Shown: piece after piece, positions 16,872 through 25,995 of the stretch
Position numbering within the stretch: position 1 is the first letter of the stretch
Layout: each line of letters starts with the position of its first letter
Source: Oscillospiraceae bacterium
GTDB lineage: Bacteria > Bacillota_A > Clostridia > Oscillospirales > Oscillospiraceae
DNA length: 64,000 bases
Direction of reading: 5' to 3'
Assembly (NCBI GenBank): GCA_017470325.1
Contig: JAFUES010000023.1
Coordinates: 62,001 to 126,000, forward strand
Notes under the pieces: model-generated
Seen by the model: the letters and a program-made list of their open reading frames with translations, nothing else
Databases searched by the model: none
Told to the model about the DNA's origin: nothing
Position numbers and translations under genes: made by a program

Positions 16872-18725
16872 ATGCCCGGACCCGGAAGAGGTTTTGGCCC
16901 TCGCGGCTTTTTGACGGACGAAGAGAAGAAGACGATGCCCAAAGTATCCAAGGAGCTTTTGCTGCGCATCCTCTCTTATCTGAAGCCTTATTGGTTCCAG
17001 TTCGTACTGGTATTTGCGGCGATCCTGCTGTCGGCTGTGCTGGGACTGCTGCCCAGCATCATCACAGGGCGCATTGTGGATCAGGCCCTGGTGGGCCGTG
17101 ATCTGCGCCTGTTGGTCCAGCTGCTGCTGACCGCCTTTGTAACGTTGACGGCCTCCGAGGTCATCGGCGTGCTGGAGAGCTACATCAACGCCTGGATCTC
17201 CCAGCGCATTATCTTTGACATGAAAAACCAGATGTATGATCATCTGCAGCATATGCCCCACGCTTTCTTCACCTCGGAGAAGCAGGGGGATATCATCACC
17301 CGGATGAACACGGATATCAGCGGCGTCAGCTCTGTGATCTCCGGGACCCTGACCAGCATCGTCAGCAACATTGCTACCGTAGTCACCACCTTGGTGGCGT
17401 TGTTCACCATGAACTGGCGGCTGGCGGCAGTGGGCATCGTGGTGATCCCGCTGCTGATCCTGCCCACTCGGTCCGTGGGGCGCAACCGCTGGAAGATCCT
17501 GACGGAGAGCCAGGCCAAGAACGACGAGATGAACCAACTGGTCAACGAGACCCTGTCGGTCAGCGGCTCTTTGCTGGTGAAGCTTTTCGCCCGGGAGGAG
17601 GCGGAGTATCAGCGCTTCGTCTCCGTCAATGAGGAAGTGACCCGCCTGCAGCTCAAGGAGCAGCGCAGCGGCAAGTTCTTCCACGTGATCATGGGCATGT
17701 TTACACAGATCGGCCCGCTGCTGATCTACTTTGCCGGCGGCTATCTGATCATGGCACGGGGCGATACCGGCCTGACGGTGGGCACCATCACCGCCACCGT
17801 AGCCCTGATCAACCGGCTTTACCGGCCGGTCCAGTCCCTGCTGAACATCCATGTGGACTTTACCAGGTCTCTGGCCCTGTTCACCCGCATCTTCGATTAC
17901 TTTGACATGACCAATCCCATCGTGGAGAAGGCAGACGGCGAAAAGCCGGAGATCACCGACGGGGATATCGAATATGACCACGTGGCCTTCTCCTACGATC
18001 CCGACAAGCCCCTGCTGTCGGACATCCACTTTACCGTGCCCGCCGGGCAGATGTATGCGGTGGTAGGCCCCTCCGGCGCGGGCAAATCCACGGTGGTCAA
18101 TCTGCGGCCCCGGCTCTATGACGTGACAGGCGGCAGTGTGCGCGTGGCCGGTGTGGATGTGCGTGACTTCGATCTCAAGTATCTGCGGCAGAACATCGGC
18201 GTGGTCACCCAGGACACCTATCTCTTCAACGGGACCATCCGGGAAAACCTGCTCTATGCCAAGGAGGACGCCACCCAGGAGGAGATCGAGGCGGCCTGCC
18301 GCATCGCCAATCTCCACGACTTCATCGCACGCCAGCCCGACGGTTACGACACCATGGTGGGCAACCGGGGACTGAAGCTCTCCGGCGGGGAGAAGCAGCG
18401 GCTGTCCATTGCCCGTGTGATCCTGAAAGATCCCCGGATCCTGATCCTGGACGAGGCCACCTCGGCTCTGGACTCCATTTCTGAGAGCGCCATCCAGGAC
18501 GCTCTGGAAAAGCTCATGGAGGGACGCACCAGCATCGTCATAGCCCACCGCCTGTCCACCATTTTGAAGGCGAACAAGATCCTGGTGGTCCGGGACGGCG
18601 TCATCGCTGAGCAGGGCAGCCACGAGGAGCTGCTGCAGCTGGGTGGCACCTACCGACAGCTGTATGAGACCCAGTTCCGCCGAGTGCTGGACTATGAGAC
18701 CGAGCAGTTGGGCAAAACCGCCTGA
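16872..18725 (+). CDS. ABC exporter half-transporter (fused permease and ATPase)
   Basis: A 617-residue type IV ABC exporter subunit. A Gly/Pro-rich leader of about 30 residues is followed by six membrane helices (about 40-325), then the nucleotide-binding domain. Walker A is GPSGAGKST, the Q-loop region is GVVTQDTYLFNG, the signature is LSGGEKQRLSIARV, Walker B is ILILDEATSALDS, and the switch His is in VIAHRLST. It probably works as a homodimer. The substrate is not readable. ATG 16872 is preceded by GGAAAGGAAG. No partner gene is adjacent; a bidirectional terminator separates it from mgtE. Confidence 0.9.
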   Translation: MPGPGRGFGPRGFLTDEEKKTMPKVSKELLLRILSYLKPYWFQFVLVFAAILLSAVLGLLPSIITGRIVDQALVGRDLRLLVQLLLTAFVTLTASEVIGVLESYINAWISQRIIFDMKNQMYDHLQHMPHAFFTSEKQGDIITRMNTDISGVSSVISGTLTSIVSNIATVVTTLVALFTMNWRLAAVGIVVIPLLILPTRSVGRNRWKILTESQAKNDEMNQLVNETLSVSGSLLVKLFAREEAEYQRFVSVNEEVTRLQLKEQRSGKFFHVIMGMFTQIGPLLIYFAGGYLIMARGDTGLTVGTITATVALINRLYRPVQSLLNIHVDFTRSLALFTRIFDYFDMTNPIVEKADGEKPEITDGDIEYDHVAFSYDPDKPLLSDIHFTVPAGQMYAVVGPSGAGKSTVVNLRPRLYDVTGGSVRVAGVDVRDFDLKYLRQNIGVVTQDTYLFNGTIRENLLYAKEDATQEEIEAACRIANLHDFIARQPDGYDTMVGNRGLKLSGGEKQRLSIARVILKDPRILILDEATSALDSISESAIQDALEKLMEGRTSIVIAHRLSTILKANKILVVRDGVIAEQGSHEELLQLGGTYRQLYETQFRRVLDYETEQLGKTA

Positions 18726-18741
18726 GGCATGTCTGAATAGA

Positions 18742-18784
18742 AAAAATGAGGATATCCGAACACAAATCGGATATCCTCATTTTT
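18742..18784. terminator. Bidirectional terminator between ABC exporter and mgtE
   Basis: An 18-bp perfect stem (18742-18759 with 18767-18784) ends in A and T runs on the two sides, so it serves both convergent genes. Confidence 0.85.
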
Positions 18785-18795
18785 ATACTGCCTGA

Positions 18796-20169
18796 CTAAA
18801 ACAGCAGCGCGTTGGCGATACCAAAATAGACCAGCAGGGACAGGGCGTCCACAATGGTGGTGATGAAGGGGCTGGCCATGACCGCCGGGTCGAAGCCCAG
18901 CTTCTGGGCGCACATGGGCAGGCTGCAGCCGATGAGCTTGGCCACCAGCACTGTCATCGCCATGGTGAAGCAGACTACAAAAGCCGTGATCACCGTGATG
19001 TCGGTGTTGCCCATCAGCATCCGATCCACCAGCATGATTTTCCCAAAGCAAAGGACCGACAGGGCGACGCCGCAGAGGACCGCCGTCTGGATCTCCTTCC
19101 AGGCCACCTTGGGCAGGTCCGCAAACTCCAGCTCGCCCAGGGACAGGGCGCGGATGATGGAGACGGAGGCCTGGGAGCCGGAATTGCCGCCGGTGTCCAT
19201 GAGCATGGGGATGAAGGCCGTCAGCACCACCTGTGCGGCCAGCGCGCTCTCAAAGCCGGTGATGATCATGCCGGTAAAGGTGGCCGAGACCATCAGCAGC
19301 GCCAGCCATGGGATCCGGTGCTTGAACAGGTCCCAGGCGTTGGAGCGCAGGTAGGTCTTGTCCGAGGGGAGCATACCGGCCATCTTTTCGATGTCCTCCG
19401 TGGTCTCCTCCTCCAGGACGTCCATGGCGTCGTCGAAGGTGATGATGCCTACCAGGAGATTGTCGTTGTCCACTACGGGAAGGGCCAGGAAATTGTACTT
19501 GGAGAGCATCTGGGCGACCTTTTCCTGATCGTCCATGGTGTTGACGGAAATCACGTTCTCGTCCATGATCTGTGTGACCGGGGCGTCGTCATCGGCGGCC
19601 AGCAGCAGATCCTTGACAGACACGGTGCCCAGGAGCTTCCGGTCCTGGGTCACATAGCAGGTGTAGATGGTCTCCTTGTCCACACCAGTTTTGCGGATGC
19701 GGGCGATGGCCTCGGTCACAGTCATGGCCGGGCGCAGGGATACGTACTCTGTGGTCATGATCGAACCGGCGGAATTCTCCGGATAGCGCAGCAGATCGTT
19801 GATCTCTCTGCGCATCTGGGGATCCGCCTGGGCCAGGATCCGTTTGACCACGTTGGCGGGCATTTCCTCCACCAGGTCCACGGCGTCGTCTACATAGAGC
19901 TCTTCGATCACATCGTGGAGCTCCGCATCGGAAAAGCCGCGAATCAGCAGCTCCTGCACCTCCGGTTCCATCTCCACAAAGGTCTCCGCCGCCAGCTCTT
20001 TGGGCAGCAGACGAAACAGCTTGGGAATGCCATCGGGATTGATCTCCTCAAAAACGGCGGCCACGTCGGCGCCGTTCATGGTGACGAGGACATCTTTCAG
20101 CGTGGAATACTTTCTTTCTTCGAGCAGTACCTTGAGGGTATGCTCCATGGTTACAAAACGTTCTGCCAT
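18796..20169 (-). CDS. mgtE: Magnesium transporter MgtE
   Basis: A 457-residue magnesium channel/transporter. An N-terminal MgtE N domain (about 1-130) is followed by two CBS domains (about 135-255; TTEYVSLRPAMTVTEAIARI, DENVISVNTMDDQEKVAQML). The linking plug helix leads to five membrane helices in the last 180 residues, including FIPMLMDTGGNSGSQAS, the conserved pore motif. MgtE closes when cytosolic magnesium binds the N and CBS domains. The ribosome binding site AGGAGG is eight bases upstream. A promoter and a small ORF precede it on the same strand (20235-20398). Confidence 0.95.
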   Translation of the reverse strand: MAERFVTMEHTLKVLLEERKYSTLKDVLVTMNGADVAAVFEEINPDGIPKLFRLLPKELAAETFVEMEPEVQELLIRGFSDAELHDVIEELYVDDAVDLVEEMPANVVKRILAQADPQMRREINDLLRYPENSAGSIMTTEYVSLRPAMTVTEAIARIRKTGVDKETIYTCYVTQDRKLLGTVSVKDLLLAADDDAPVTQIMDENVISVNTMDDQEKVAQMLSKYNFLALPVVDNDNLLVGIITFDDAMDVLEEETTEDIEKMAGMLPSDKTYLRSNAWDLFKHRIPWLALLMVSATFTGMIITGFESALAAQVVLTAFIPMLMDTGGNSGSQASVSIIRALSLGELEFADLPKVAWKEIQTAVLCGVALSVLCFGKIMLVDRMLMGNTDITVITAFVVCFTMAMTVLVAKLIGCSLPMCAQKLGFDPAVMASPFITTIVDALSLLVYFGIANALLF

Positions 20170-20234
20170 CGGTTTTCCTCCTCTTGTTGATGCTTAGATT
20201 TGGAAGTCCGACACGGGCAGACCGAAGTCGCTAT

Positions 20235-20324
20235 TTATTTGTTCCGGCGGAAACACACAGGCAGTGTAGTCCCGGCCATAATACTTCGGCCCGCTGCTGT
20301 GCCGCTGCAACTTCCACTATCCAT
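20235..20324 (-). CDS. Candidate 29-residue leader peptide upstream of mgtE
   Basis: ATG at 20324 is preceded by AAAAAGGAGGAGACACC, a textbook ribosome binding site with seven-base spacing. The peptide has 29 residues, begins MDSGSCSGTAAGRS, contains two Cys, and ends in a basic FRRNK before TAA. It lies between a promoter (20369-20398) and mgtE, which has its own site 65 bases further on. Short translated leaders control magnesium transporter genes in other bacteria (mgtL, corL). I do not recognise this peptide, and a control role is inference. Nothing resembling a conserved M-box riboswitch was recognised. Confidence 0.5.
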   Translation of the reverse strand: MDSGSCSGTAAGRSIMAGTTLPVCFRRNK

Positions 20325-20368
20325 GGTGTCTCCTCCTTTTTATCAGACTTGGGCTTTACCCACTTAAT

Positions 20369-20398
20369 AGAATACCGGGTTTGGACCCGGCTTGTCAA
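20369..20398 (-). promoter_or_regulatory. mgtE promoter with a palindrome between the boxes
   Basis: On the minus strand TTGACA (20393-20398) and TATTCT (20369-20374) are 18 bp apart. The spacer is filled by a perfect inverted repeat CCGGGT-TTGG-ACCCGG, the position of a classical repressor operator. Confidence 0.65.
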
Positions 20399-20421
20399 GG
20401 AAAAATCGCTGTTCTTGGGTA

Positions 20422-20450
20422 TTGCCAAACGCCATAATTGTGTGTAGAAT
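20422..20450 (+). promoter_or_regulatory. Promoter for the RNA methyltransferase-dprA-topA run
   Basis: TTGCCA (20422-20427) and TAGAAT (20445-20450) are 17 bp apart, divergent from the mgtE promoter. Confidence 0.6.
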
Positions 20451-20495
20451 ACTATTATATTTAGAAATTTTGAAGGTTTTGTGCAGAGGCGCGAT

Positions 20496-21245
20496 ATGGA
20501 AAAGATCAGCTCCCGGAAAAATGCATATATCCGGCACTTGCGTCTGCTTGCTGCCGATGCCGCTTATCGGCGTGAGATGGGCGAATATCTGTGCGACGGA
20601 CACAAGCTCCTGGAGGAGGCCCTGTCCTGCGGCGGGGCTGTTTCCTCGGTGCTGTGGAAGGAACAGGAACAGACGCTGCCTGGCCTGGAAAATGCGGCAC
20701 AGTATGTGGCTCCGGCGGATCTGTTCGATTATGCCTCGCCCATGAAGAACAGCCCCGGCCCGCTGTTTACGGTGCGGATCCGCGGCTGCGGCAAGCCGGG
20801 CGCGATGCGAAATGCCATCGTACTGGAAAACGTTCAGGATCCGGGCAATGTGGGGACCGTCCTGCGGACGGCCAACGCCTTCGGGATCGACACGGTGATC
20901 CTGACCGGGGACTGCGCCGACCCCTATCACCCGAAGACTGTCCGGGCCACCATGGGCGCCATCTTCCGGCAGAAGATCATCCGGCTGGAGCTGCCCTATG
21001 TGAAGGGCCTGCTGGACGAGATGGGACTGCCCCTATACGGCGCGGCTCTGGACCCAACGGCAAAGGACATCCGCAGCCTGGAGCTGCGGCATGCAGCGGT
21101 GGCCATCGGCAGCGAGGGCAGGGGACTGAGTGCGGAACTTCTGGCGTTGTGCAGGGATAAGCTGTTGATCCCCATGCGGCCGGAAAGCGAATCTCTGAAT
21201 GCGGCGGTGGCTGCTGCGGTGTGTATGTGGGAAATGAGCAGATAG
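20496..21245 (+). CDS. TrmH/SpoU-family 2'-O-ribose RNA methyltransferase
   Basis: A 249-residue enzyme that methylates a ribose 2'-OH in rRNA or tRNA with S-adenosylmethionine. An N-terminal substrate-binding part (1-100) precedes the knotted SPOUT domain. Motif 1 is NAIVLENVQDPGNVGTVLRTANAFG, motif 2 is AVAIGSEGRGLS, and motif 3 is IPMRPESESLNAAVAAAVCMWEM. ATG 20496 has AGAGG six bases upstream; the GTG at 20481 is possible. It lies 10 bases before dprA. Neighbours do not identify the target nucleotide. Confidence 0.9.
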   Translation: MEKISSRKNAYIRHLRLLAADAAYRREMGEYLCDGHKLLEEALSCGGAVSSVLWKEQEQTLPGLENAAQYVAPADLFDYASPMKNSPGPLFTVRIRGCGKPGAMRNAIVLENVQDPGNVGTVLRTANAFGIDTVILTGDCADPYHPKTVRATMGAIFRQKIIRLELPYVKGLLDEMGLPLYGAALDPTAKDIRSLELRHAAVAIGSEGRGLSAELLALCRDKLLIPMRPESESLNAAVAAAVCMWEMSR

Positions 21246-21255
21246 GAGGACGCGC

Positions 21256-22446
21256 ATGGCTTCTTTGGAATATTGGCTCTGGCTCTCCTCTGTGCCGGTG
21301 AGCCCCAAGGCCCGGCTGGCGCTGCTCGAACGCTATGGCGACGCCAAGGCTGCGTTCTTCGCGCCGGAGGGAGAGTTCAAGGCCCTGCCCGGCGTCTCCA
21401 CCCGTGAGGCCGCGCTTTTGGAGGCGCGGGATATGAGCGGCGTCAGCGGCATTCTGAGCGCCTGCCGGGAGCAGGAGCTGCAGATCATCAGCATGCAGGA
21501 CGCGGCCTACCCCAACCGGCTTCGGAATATCTACGCTCCGCCTGTGGTATTGTATGTAAAGGGCAGCCTGCCCCTGGTGGATGAAAACGCCCTGATCGCG
21601 GTGATCGGCACCCGCAAGGCCAGCCCTTACGGCGTCAAGATGGGCAAGGAGTTGGCCTGGCAGATCAGCAGGGACGGCGGCATCGTGGTCTCTCTGCTGA
21701 CAAACGGCGTGGACGCCGCTGTGGCGGAGGGCGCGCTGCTGGCAGGCGGCAGCTGTGTGGGTGTACTGGGCACGCCCCATGAATGTGAGCATGGATATCT
21801 TGCAAAGCAGGTGGCGGCCCATGGCGCGCTGGTCAGCGAGTATCCGCCGGGGATGGAGCCGCTGCGCAGCTTTTTCCGGGAGCGGAACCGTGTTGCCGCG
21901 GGCCTGTCCGTAGGCGTCGTCGTGGTGGAGGCTCCGGAAAAGAGTGGTACCCGTTTGTTTGCCAATGAGGCGGCCGAGCAGGGGAAAGAGATCTTTGCCG
22001 TGCCGGGCAATGCCGATGCGGAAAACAGCGTCGGGACCCTGGCCCTTCTCAAGGAGGGTGCCAAGCTGGTGACCACCGGCTGGGAGGTATTGAACGAATT
22101 TGAGGCGCTGTATCCGGACAAGCTCCACCATGGCCAGGAGCCGTATCCGGCGGAGGAAAGGGTGGCTGAGACACCGACCGCGGCACCGACGGCAGCGAAA
22201 AAAGCCATTGACAAGCCGGAAGGCAAAGGATATATTGACTTGGCGGAACAGCTGTCCAACCTGACGGAGGACCAGCTGAAGATCGTAACGGCGATCGACC
22301 GCAGCGCCAGCCACATCGATGACATCATCGAGGCTACTGGGCTGCCCACCGCAAAGGTGCTGGCCCAGCTGACGATCCTGGAGATCAAGGGCTATATCCG
22401 CCGGGAGGCCGGCAGGCGCATCGCATTGAATATAGCAAAAAAGTGA
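21256..22446 (+). CDS. dprA: DprA-like DNA-processing protein, divergent Rossmann core
   Basis: DprA binds single-stranded DNA and loads RecA in transformation. The 396 residues contain an N-terminal helical region, the DprA Rossmann fold (about 75-295) and a C-terminal winged helix (DDIIEATGLPTAKVLAQLTILEIKGYIRR). GTRKASPYG, SEYPPGMEPL, RERNRVAAGLSVGVVVVEA and IFAVPGN are recognisable. The usual SGLAxGIDxxAH segment reads SLLTNGVDAAVA, and the YPxxN segment is missing, so the DNA-binding pocket may be altered. The ribosome binding site is AGGAGG. topA follows, an order common in Firmicutes. Confidence 0.88.
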   Translation: MASLEYWLWLSSVPVSPKARLALLERYGDAKAAFFAPEGEFKALPGVSTREAALLEARDMSGVSGILSACREQELQIISMQDAAYPNRLRNIYAPPVVLYVKGSLPLVDENALIAVIGTRKASPYGVKMGKELAWQISRDGGIVVSLLTNGVDAAVAEGALLAGGSCVGVLGTPHECEHGYLAKQVAAHGALVSEYPPGMEPLRSFFRERNRVAAGLSVGVVVVEAPEKSGTRLFANEAAEQGKEIFAVPGNADAENSVGTLALLKEGAKLVTTGWEVLNEFEALYPDKLHHGQEPYPAEERVAETPTAAPTAAKKAIDKPEGKGYIDLAEQLSNLTEDQLKIVTAIDRSASHIDDIIEATGLPTAKVLAQLTILEIKGYIRREAGRRIALNIAKK

Positions 22447-22455
22447 GGAAGCAGA

Positions 22456-24666
22456 ATGGCAAAAGCAAAGGATCTGGTCATTGTCGAATCCCCCGCAAAG
22501 GCAAAGACGATCGAAAAGTATTTGGGTGGTAATTACAGAGTGACAGCGTCCATGGGGCATCTGCGGGATCTTCCCAAGAGCAAGATGGGCGTGGATATAG
22601 AAAATGGTTTTGAGCCCCAGTATATTCCGGTTCGAGACAAGGCGGATTTGATCGCTCAGCTGAAAAAAGAGGCCAAGAGCGCCAAGACCGTCTATCTGGC
22701 AACGGACCCTGACCGGGAGGGTGAGGCCATCTCCTGGCATCTGAAGGAGCTGCTGGACTTGTCGGACGAGAAGGCCAAGCGCGTGACCTTCAACGAGATC
22801 ACCAAGAAAGTGGTCACCGAGAGTATCCAGCATCCCCGCAGCATCGATCAGGATCTGGTGGATGCCCAGCAGGCCCGCCGCATCCTGGACCGGATCGTGG
22901 GTTATAAGCTCTCTCCGCTGCTGTGGCGTAAAGTGAAAACGGGCCTGTCCGCAGGCCGCGTACAGTCCGTGGCTACCCGCATGGTGGTGGACAGGGAAGA
23001 GGAGATCAAAGCCTTCGTCAGCGAGGAATACTGGCTGTTGGACGCCTATCTCTCCCGGCCCGAGGGCGGCAGCTTTACAGCCCGCTTTTACGGCCGGGGC
23101 GAAAAGAAGCAGGAACTGAAAAGCGAGGAGCAGGTCAAGGCGGTGATCGCGGCCACGCAGGACGCGCCCTTTACCGTCAGCCAGGTCAAGCGCGGCGAAA
23201 AGCAGCGCACCCCGGCGCCTCCCTTCATTACCTCCACCCTGCAGCAGGAGGCTTCGCGCCGCCTGAACATGACCCCGCGGCGCACCATGTCCATCGCCCA
23301 GCAGCTGTATGAGGGCGTGGAGATCGCCGACCGGGGCAGCATCGGTCTCATCACCTATATGCGTACCGATTCTCTCCGTCTGTCCGAGGAGGCACTGAGC
23401 TCCGCCCGGGCCTTTATCACCGAGCATTACGGGGCCACCTACTGCCCCGCGCAGCCCCGCCGCTTCAAGACCAAGGCTGGGGCCCAGGATGCCCACGAGG
23501 CCATCCGGCCCACGGACGTGAACCTGACGCCGGAGCTGGTACGCAAGAGCCTGACCCAGGAACAGTACCGTCTGTACCGGCTGATCTGGGGCCGCTTTAC
23601 CGCCAGCCAGATGGCCAACGCCGTGTATGACAATGTGTCTGTGGATGTGGATTCCGCAGGCTATACCTTCCGGGCCAATTACTCCGAGCTGAAATTCCCC
23701 GGCTATACCGCGGTTTACGAGGAGGCCAGGGATGAGGAGAGCGACGAGCTGGCAAATCCGCTGCCCTCTCTCAGCGAGGGGGAGCGGCTGGTGCTGGACA
23801 AGATGGTGCCCGACCAGCAGTTCACCCAGCCCCCCGCCCGCTATACAGAGGCCACGCTGATCCGGGCCATGGAGGAAAAGGGCATCGGCCGTCCCTCCAC
23901 TTATGCGCCTACCATCACCACCATCATCTCCCATGATTACGTGATCAAGGAGGGCAAGTACCTGCGGCCCACGCCCCTGGGCGAGGTGGTCACCGGGCTC
24001 ATGAAGGAGCACTTTGCCGATATCGTGGACCTGAAGTTCACCAACCATATGGAGGGCGAGCTGGACGAGATCGAGAGCGGCAAGGTCCAGTGGCAGCAGG
24101 TCCTCAACGAGTTTTACGAGGATTTCGATAAGGAATATAAAGAGGCGGAGAGCGCCATGGACGGCGTGCGCATCAAGGTGCCCGATGTGCTCAGCGACGA
24201 ATTCTGCGAGGTCTGCGGGCGGCAGATGGTGGTCAAGAAGGGCAAGTTCGGCCACTTCCTGGCCTGCCCGGGCTTCCCGGAATGCACCTTTACCAAGCCC
24301 ATCGTGGTGGAGATGCCCGGCAAGTGCCCCAAGTGCGGCAGCCGCATCCTCAAGCGCACCTCTCGAAAGGGCTATGTGTTTTATGCCTGTGAACGGGGGA
24401 CCGACTGCGGCTTCATCACCTGGGATGTGCCCACCAAGGACTTCTGCCCCGCCTGCGGCAAGACCATGTTCAAGCACAGCGGCCGCGGCCCCTTGAAGTC
24501 CTTCTGCATCAACGAGGCCTGCCCCAACTTCGTCCCCGAGGACAAGCGGGCCTATAAGAAAAAGACCCCTGCAGAGAAGGACGCTTCCGCCGCCAAAAAG
24601 ACGACAGCCAAGAAGACTTCGACAAAAAAGACAACAACAAAGAAATCTGCGAAAGCAAAGGAATAA
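22456..24666 (+). CDS. topA: DNA topoisomerase I
   Basis: A type IA topoisomerase relaxing negative supercoils. It has 736 residues. A TOPRIM domain lies at the N-terminus (VIVESPAKAKTIEKYLG, ATDPDREGEAISWHL), and the catalytic Tyr301 is in GLITYMRTDSLRLS. Three C-terminal zinc-ribbon units follow (CEVCGRQ..., CPKCGSR..., CPACGKT...), the second one irregular. A Lys/Thr-rich tail (last 35 residues) is common in GC-rich Firmicutes and probably binds DNA non-specifically. It is 9 bases after dprA and three bases before trmFO, so it is one operon. Confidence 0.96.
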   Translation: MAKAKDLVIVESPAKAKTIEKYLGGNYRVTASMGHLRDLPKSKMGVDIENGFEPQYIPVRDKADLIAQLKKEAKSAKTVYLATDPDREGEAISWHLKELLDLSDEKAKRVTFNEITKKVVTESIQHPRSIDQDLVDAQQARRILDRIVGYKLSPLLWRKVKTGLSAGRVQSVATRMVVDREEEIKAFVSEEYWLLDAYLSRPEGGSFTARFYGRGEKKQELKSEEQVKAVIAATQDAPFTVSQVKRGEKQRTPAPPFITSTLQQEASRRLNMTPRRTMSIAQQLYEGVEIADRGSIGLITYMRTDSLRLSEEALSSARAFITEHYGATYCPAQPRRFKTKAGAQDAHEAIRPTDVNLTPELVRKSLTQEQYRLYRLIWGRFTASQMANAVYDNVSVDVDSAGYTFRANYSELKFPGYTAVYEEARDEESDELANPLPSLSEGERLVLDKMVPDQQFTQPPARYTEATLIRAMEEKGIGRPSTYAPTITTIISHDYVIKEGKYLRPTPLGEVVTGLMKEHFADIVDLKFTNHMEGELDEIESGKVQWQQVLNEFYEDFDKEYKEAESAMDGVRIKVPDVLSDEFCEVCGRQMVVKKGKFGHFLACPGFPECTFTKPIVVEMPGKCPKCGSRILKRTSRKGYVFYACERGTDCGFITWDVPTKDFCPACGKTMFKHSGRGPLKSFCINEACPNFVPEDKRAYKKKTPAEKDASAAKKTTAKKTSTKKTTTKKSAKAKE

Positions 24667-24669
24667 GGT

Positions 24670-25995
24670 ATGGAAAAAGTCACAGTCCTGGGCGCAGGTC
24701 TGGCGGGCAGCGAATGCGCCTGGCAGCTGGCCAAGCGGGGGATCCCCGTCCGGCTGGTGGAGATGAAGCCGGTGAAAATGACCCCGGCCCATACATCGGA
24801 ATATTTCGGAGAGCTGGTCTGTTCCAACTCTCTGCGCAGCGATGAGCTCACCAATGCGGTGGGCCTGCTGAAGGCGGAAATGCGGAAGATGGGCTCCCTG
24901 ATCATGGAGAGCGCCGATTTGAATCGCGTGGCCGCCGGCGGTGCTCTGGCGGTGGACCGGGTGGGCTTCGCCCGCTACATCACCGAAAAGCTGGAAGGCT
25001 GTGAACTGGTGGAGATCGTCCGCCAGGAAGCCACCGAGATCCCGGAAGGGCAGGTGGTCGTGGCCACCGGTCCGCTCAGCAGCGACGCCATCGCGGAGAA
25101 GATCGCTGCTCTCTGCCCGGACAGCGATCTGCACTTTTATGATGCGGTGGCTCCCATCGTGACCCTGGAGAGCGTGGATATGGACAGCGCCTTTTTCGCC
25201 TCCCGCTACGACAAGGGGACGGCTGATTATGTAAACTGCCCGATGGACAAAGAAGAGTATCTGGCCTTCGTGAATGAGCTGGTGAACGCCAGAGAAGCGG
25301 AGGTCCACGGCTTTGACGACGCCGGGGTCTTTGAGGGCTGCATGCCGGTGGAGGTCATGGCCCGCCGGGGCGTGGACACCCTGCGCTACGGGCCGCTGAA
25401 GCCCGTGGGCCTAAAGGACCCGCGCACCGGGAGAGAGAATTATGCTGTGGTGCAGCTGCGGCGGGATAACGCCGACGGTACCATCTACAATATGGTGGGC
25501 TTCCAGACCCATCTGACCTGGGGCGAGCAGAAGCGGGTCTTCTCCATGATCCCCGCCCTGCGCAACGCGGAGTTCGTGCGCTACGGCGTCATGCACCGCA
25601 ACACCTATCTGAACAGCCCCGGCCTGCTGGACCGGTATTACCGGCTGATCTCCCAGCCCCGTATCAGCTTTGCCGGGCAGATGACCGGCGTGGAGGGCTA
25701 TGTGGAGTCCGCCGCCTCCGGCATGCTGGTGGGCATCGAGACGGCCGCCCGGGTATTGGGCTTGCCGCCGGTGGATTTCCCTCAGGAGACGGCCATCGGC
25801 GCGCTGGGCCTATATATTTCCGGCGGCAGCGTGGGCGATTTCCAGCCTATGAACATCAATTTCGGCATTATTACCCCGCTGGACCATCGGGTCAAGGGGA
25901 AGCGCAACAAGAACGCGGAGATCTCGAAGCGTTCACTGGCGATCATAGATACATTGCTGGAAAGGGAGGTATTCGACTGTGAGAATCATCGTTGA
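24670..25995 (+). CDS. trmFO: TrmFO, folate-dependent tRNA uridine-54 methyltransferase
   Basis: A flavoprotein that makes 5-methyluridine at position 54 of tRNA with methylenetetrahydrofolate as carbon donor. The 441 residues start with the FAD dinucleotide-binding motif (VTVLGAGLAGSECAWQLAKRG). They contain HTSEYFGELVCSNSLRSDELTNAVGLLK and CMPVEVMARRGVDTLRYGPLKPVGL, both diagnostic of TrmFO. The last 17 bases overlap plsX. Position after topA is the usual one in Firmicutes. Confidence 0.96.
   Translation: MEKVTVLGAGLAGSECAWQLAKRGIPVRLVEMKPVKMTPAHTSEYFGELVCSNSLRSDELTNAVGLLKAEMRKMGSLIMESADLNRVAAGGALAVDRVGFARYITEKLEGCELVEIVRQEATEIPEGQVVVATGPLSSDAIAEKIAALCPDSDLHFYDAVAPIVTLESVDMDSAFFASRYDKGTADYVNCPMDKEEYLAFVNELVNAREAEVHGFDDAGVFEGCMPVEVMARRGVDTLRYGPLKPVGLKDPRTGRENYAVVQLRRDNADGTIYNMVGFQTHLTWGEQKRVFSMIPALRNAEFVRYGVMHRNTYLNSPGLLDRYYRLISQPRISFAGQMTGVEGYVESAASGMLVGIETAARVLGLPPVDFPQETAIGALGLYISGGSVGDFQPMNINFGIITPLDHRVKGKRNKNAEISKRSLAIIDTLLEREVFDCENHR

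Noticed and set aside
20170..20368. An M-box magnesium riboswitch before mgtE
   Set aside because: I could not see the conserved M-box segments in the leader; a covariance-model search would settle it.
20977..25308. Minus-strand open frame of 1443 codons opposite dprA, topA and trmFO
   Set aside because: It is the complement of three well-conserved plus-strand genes; the sequence is His/Leu/Gly-rich with no motifs and no ribosome binding site. GC-biased third positions create such frames.
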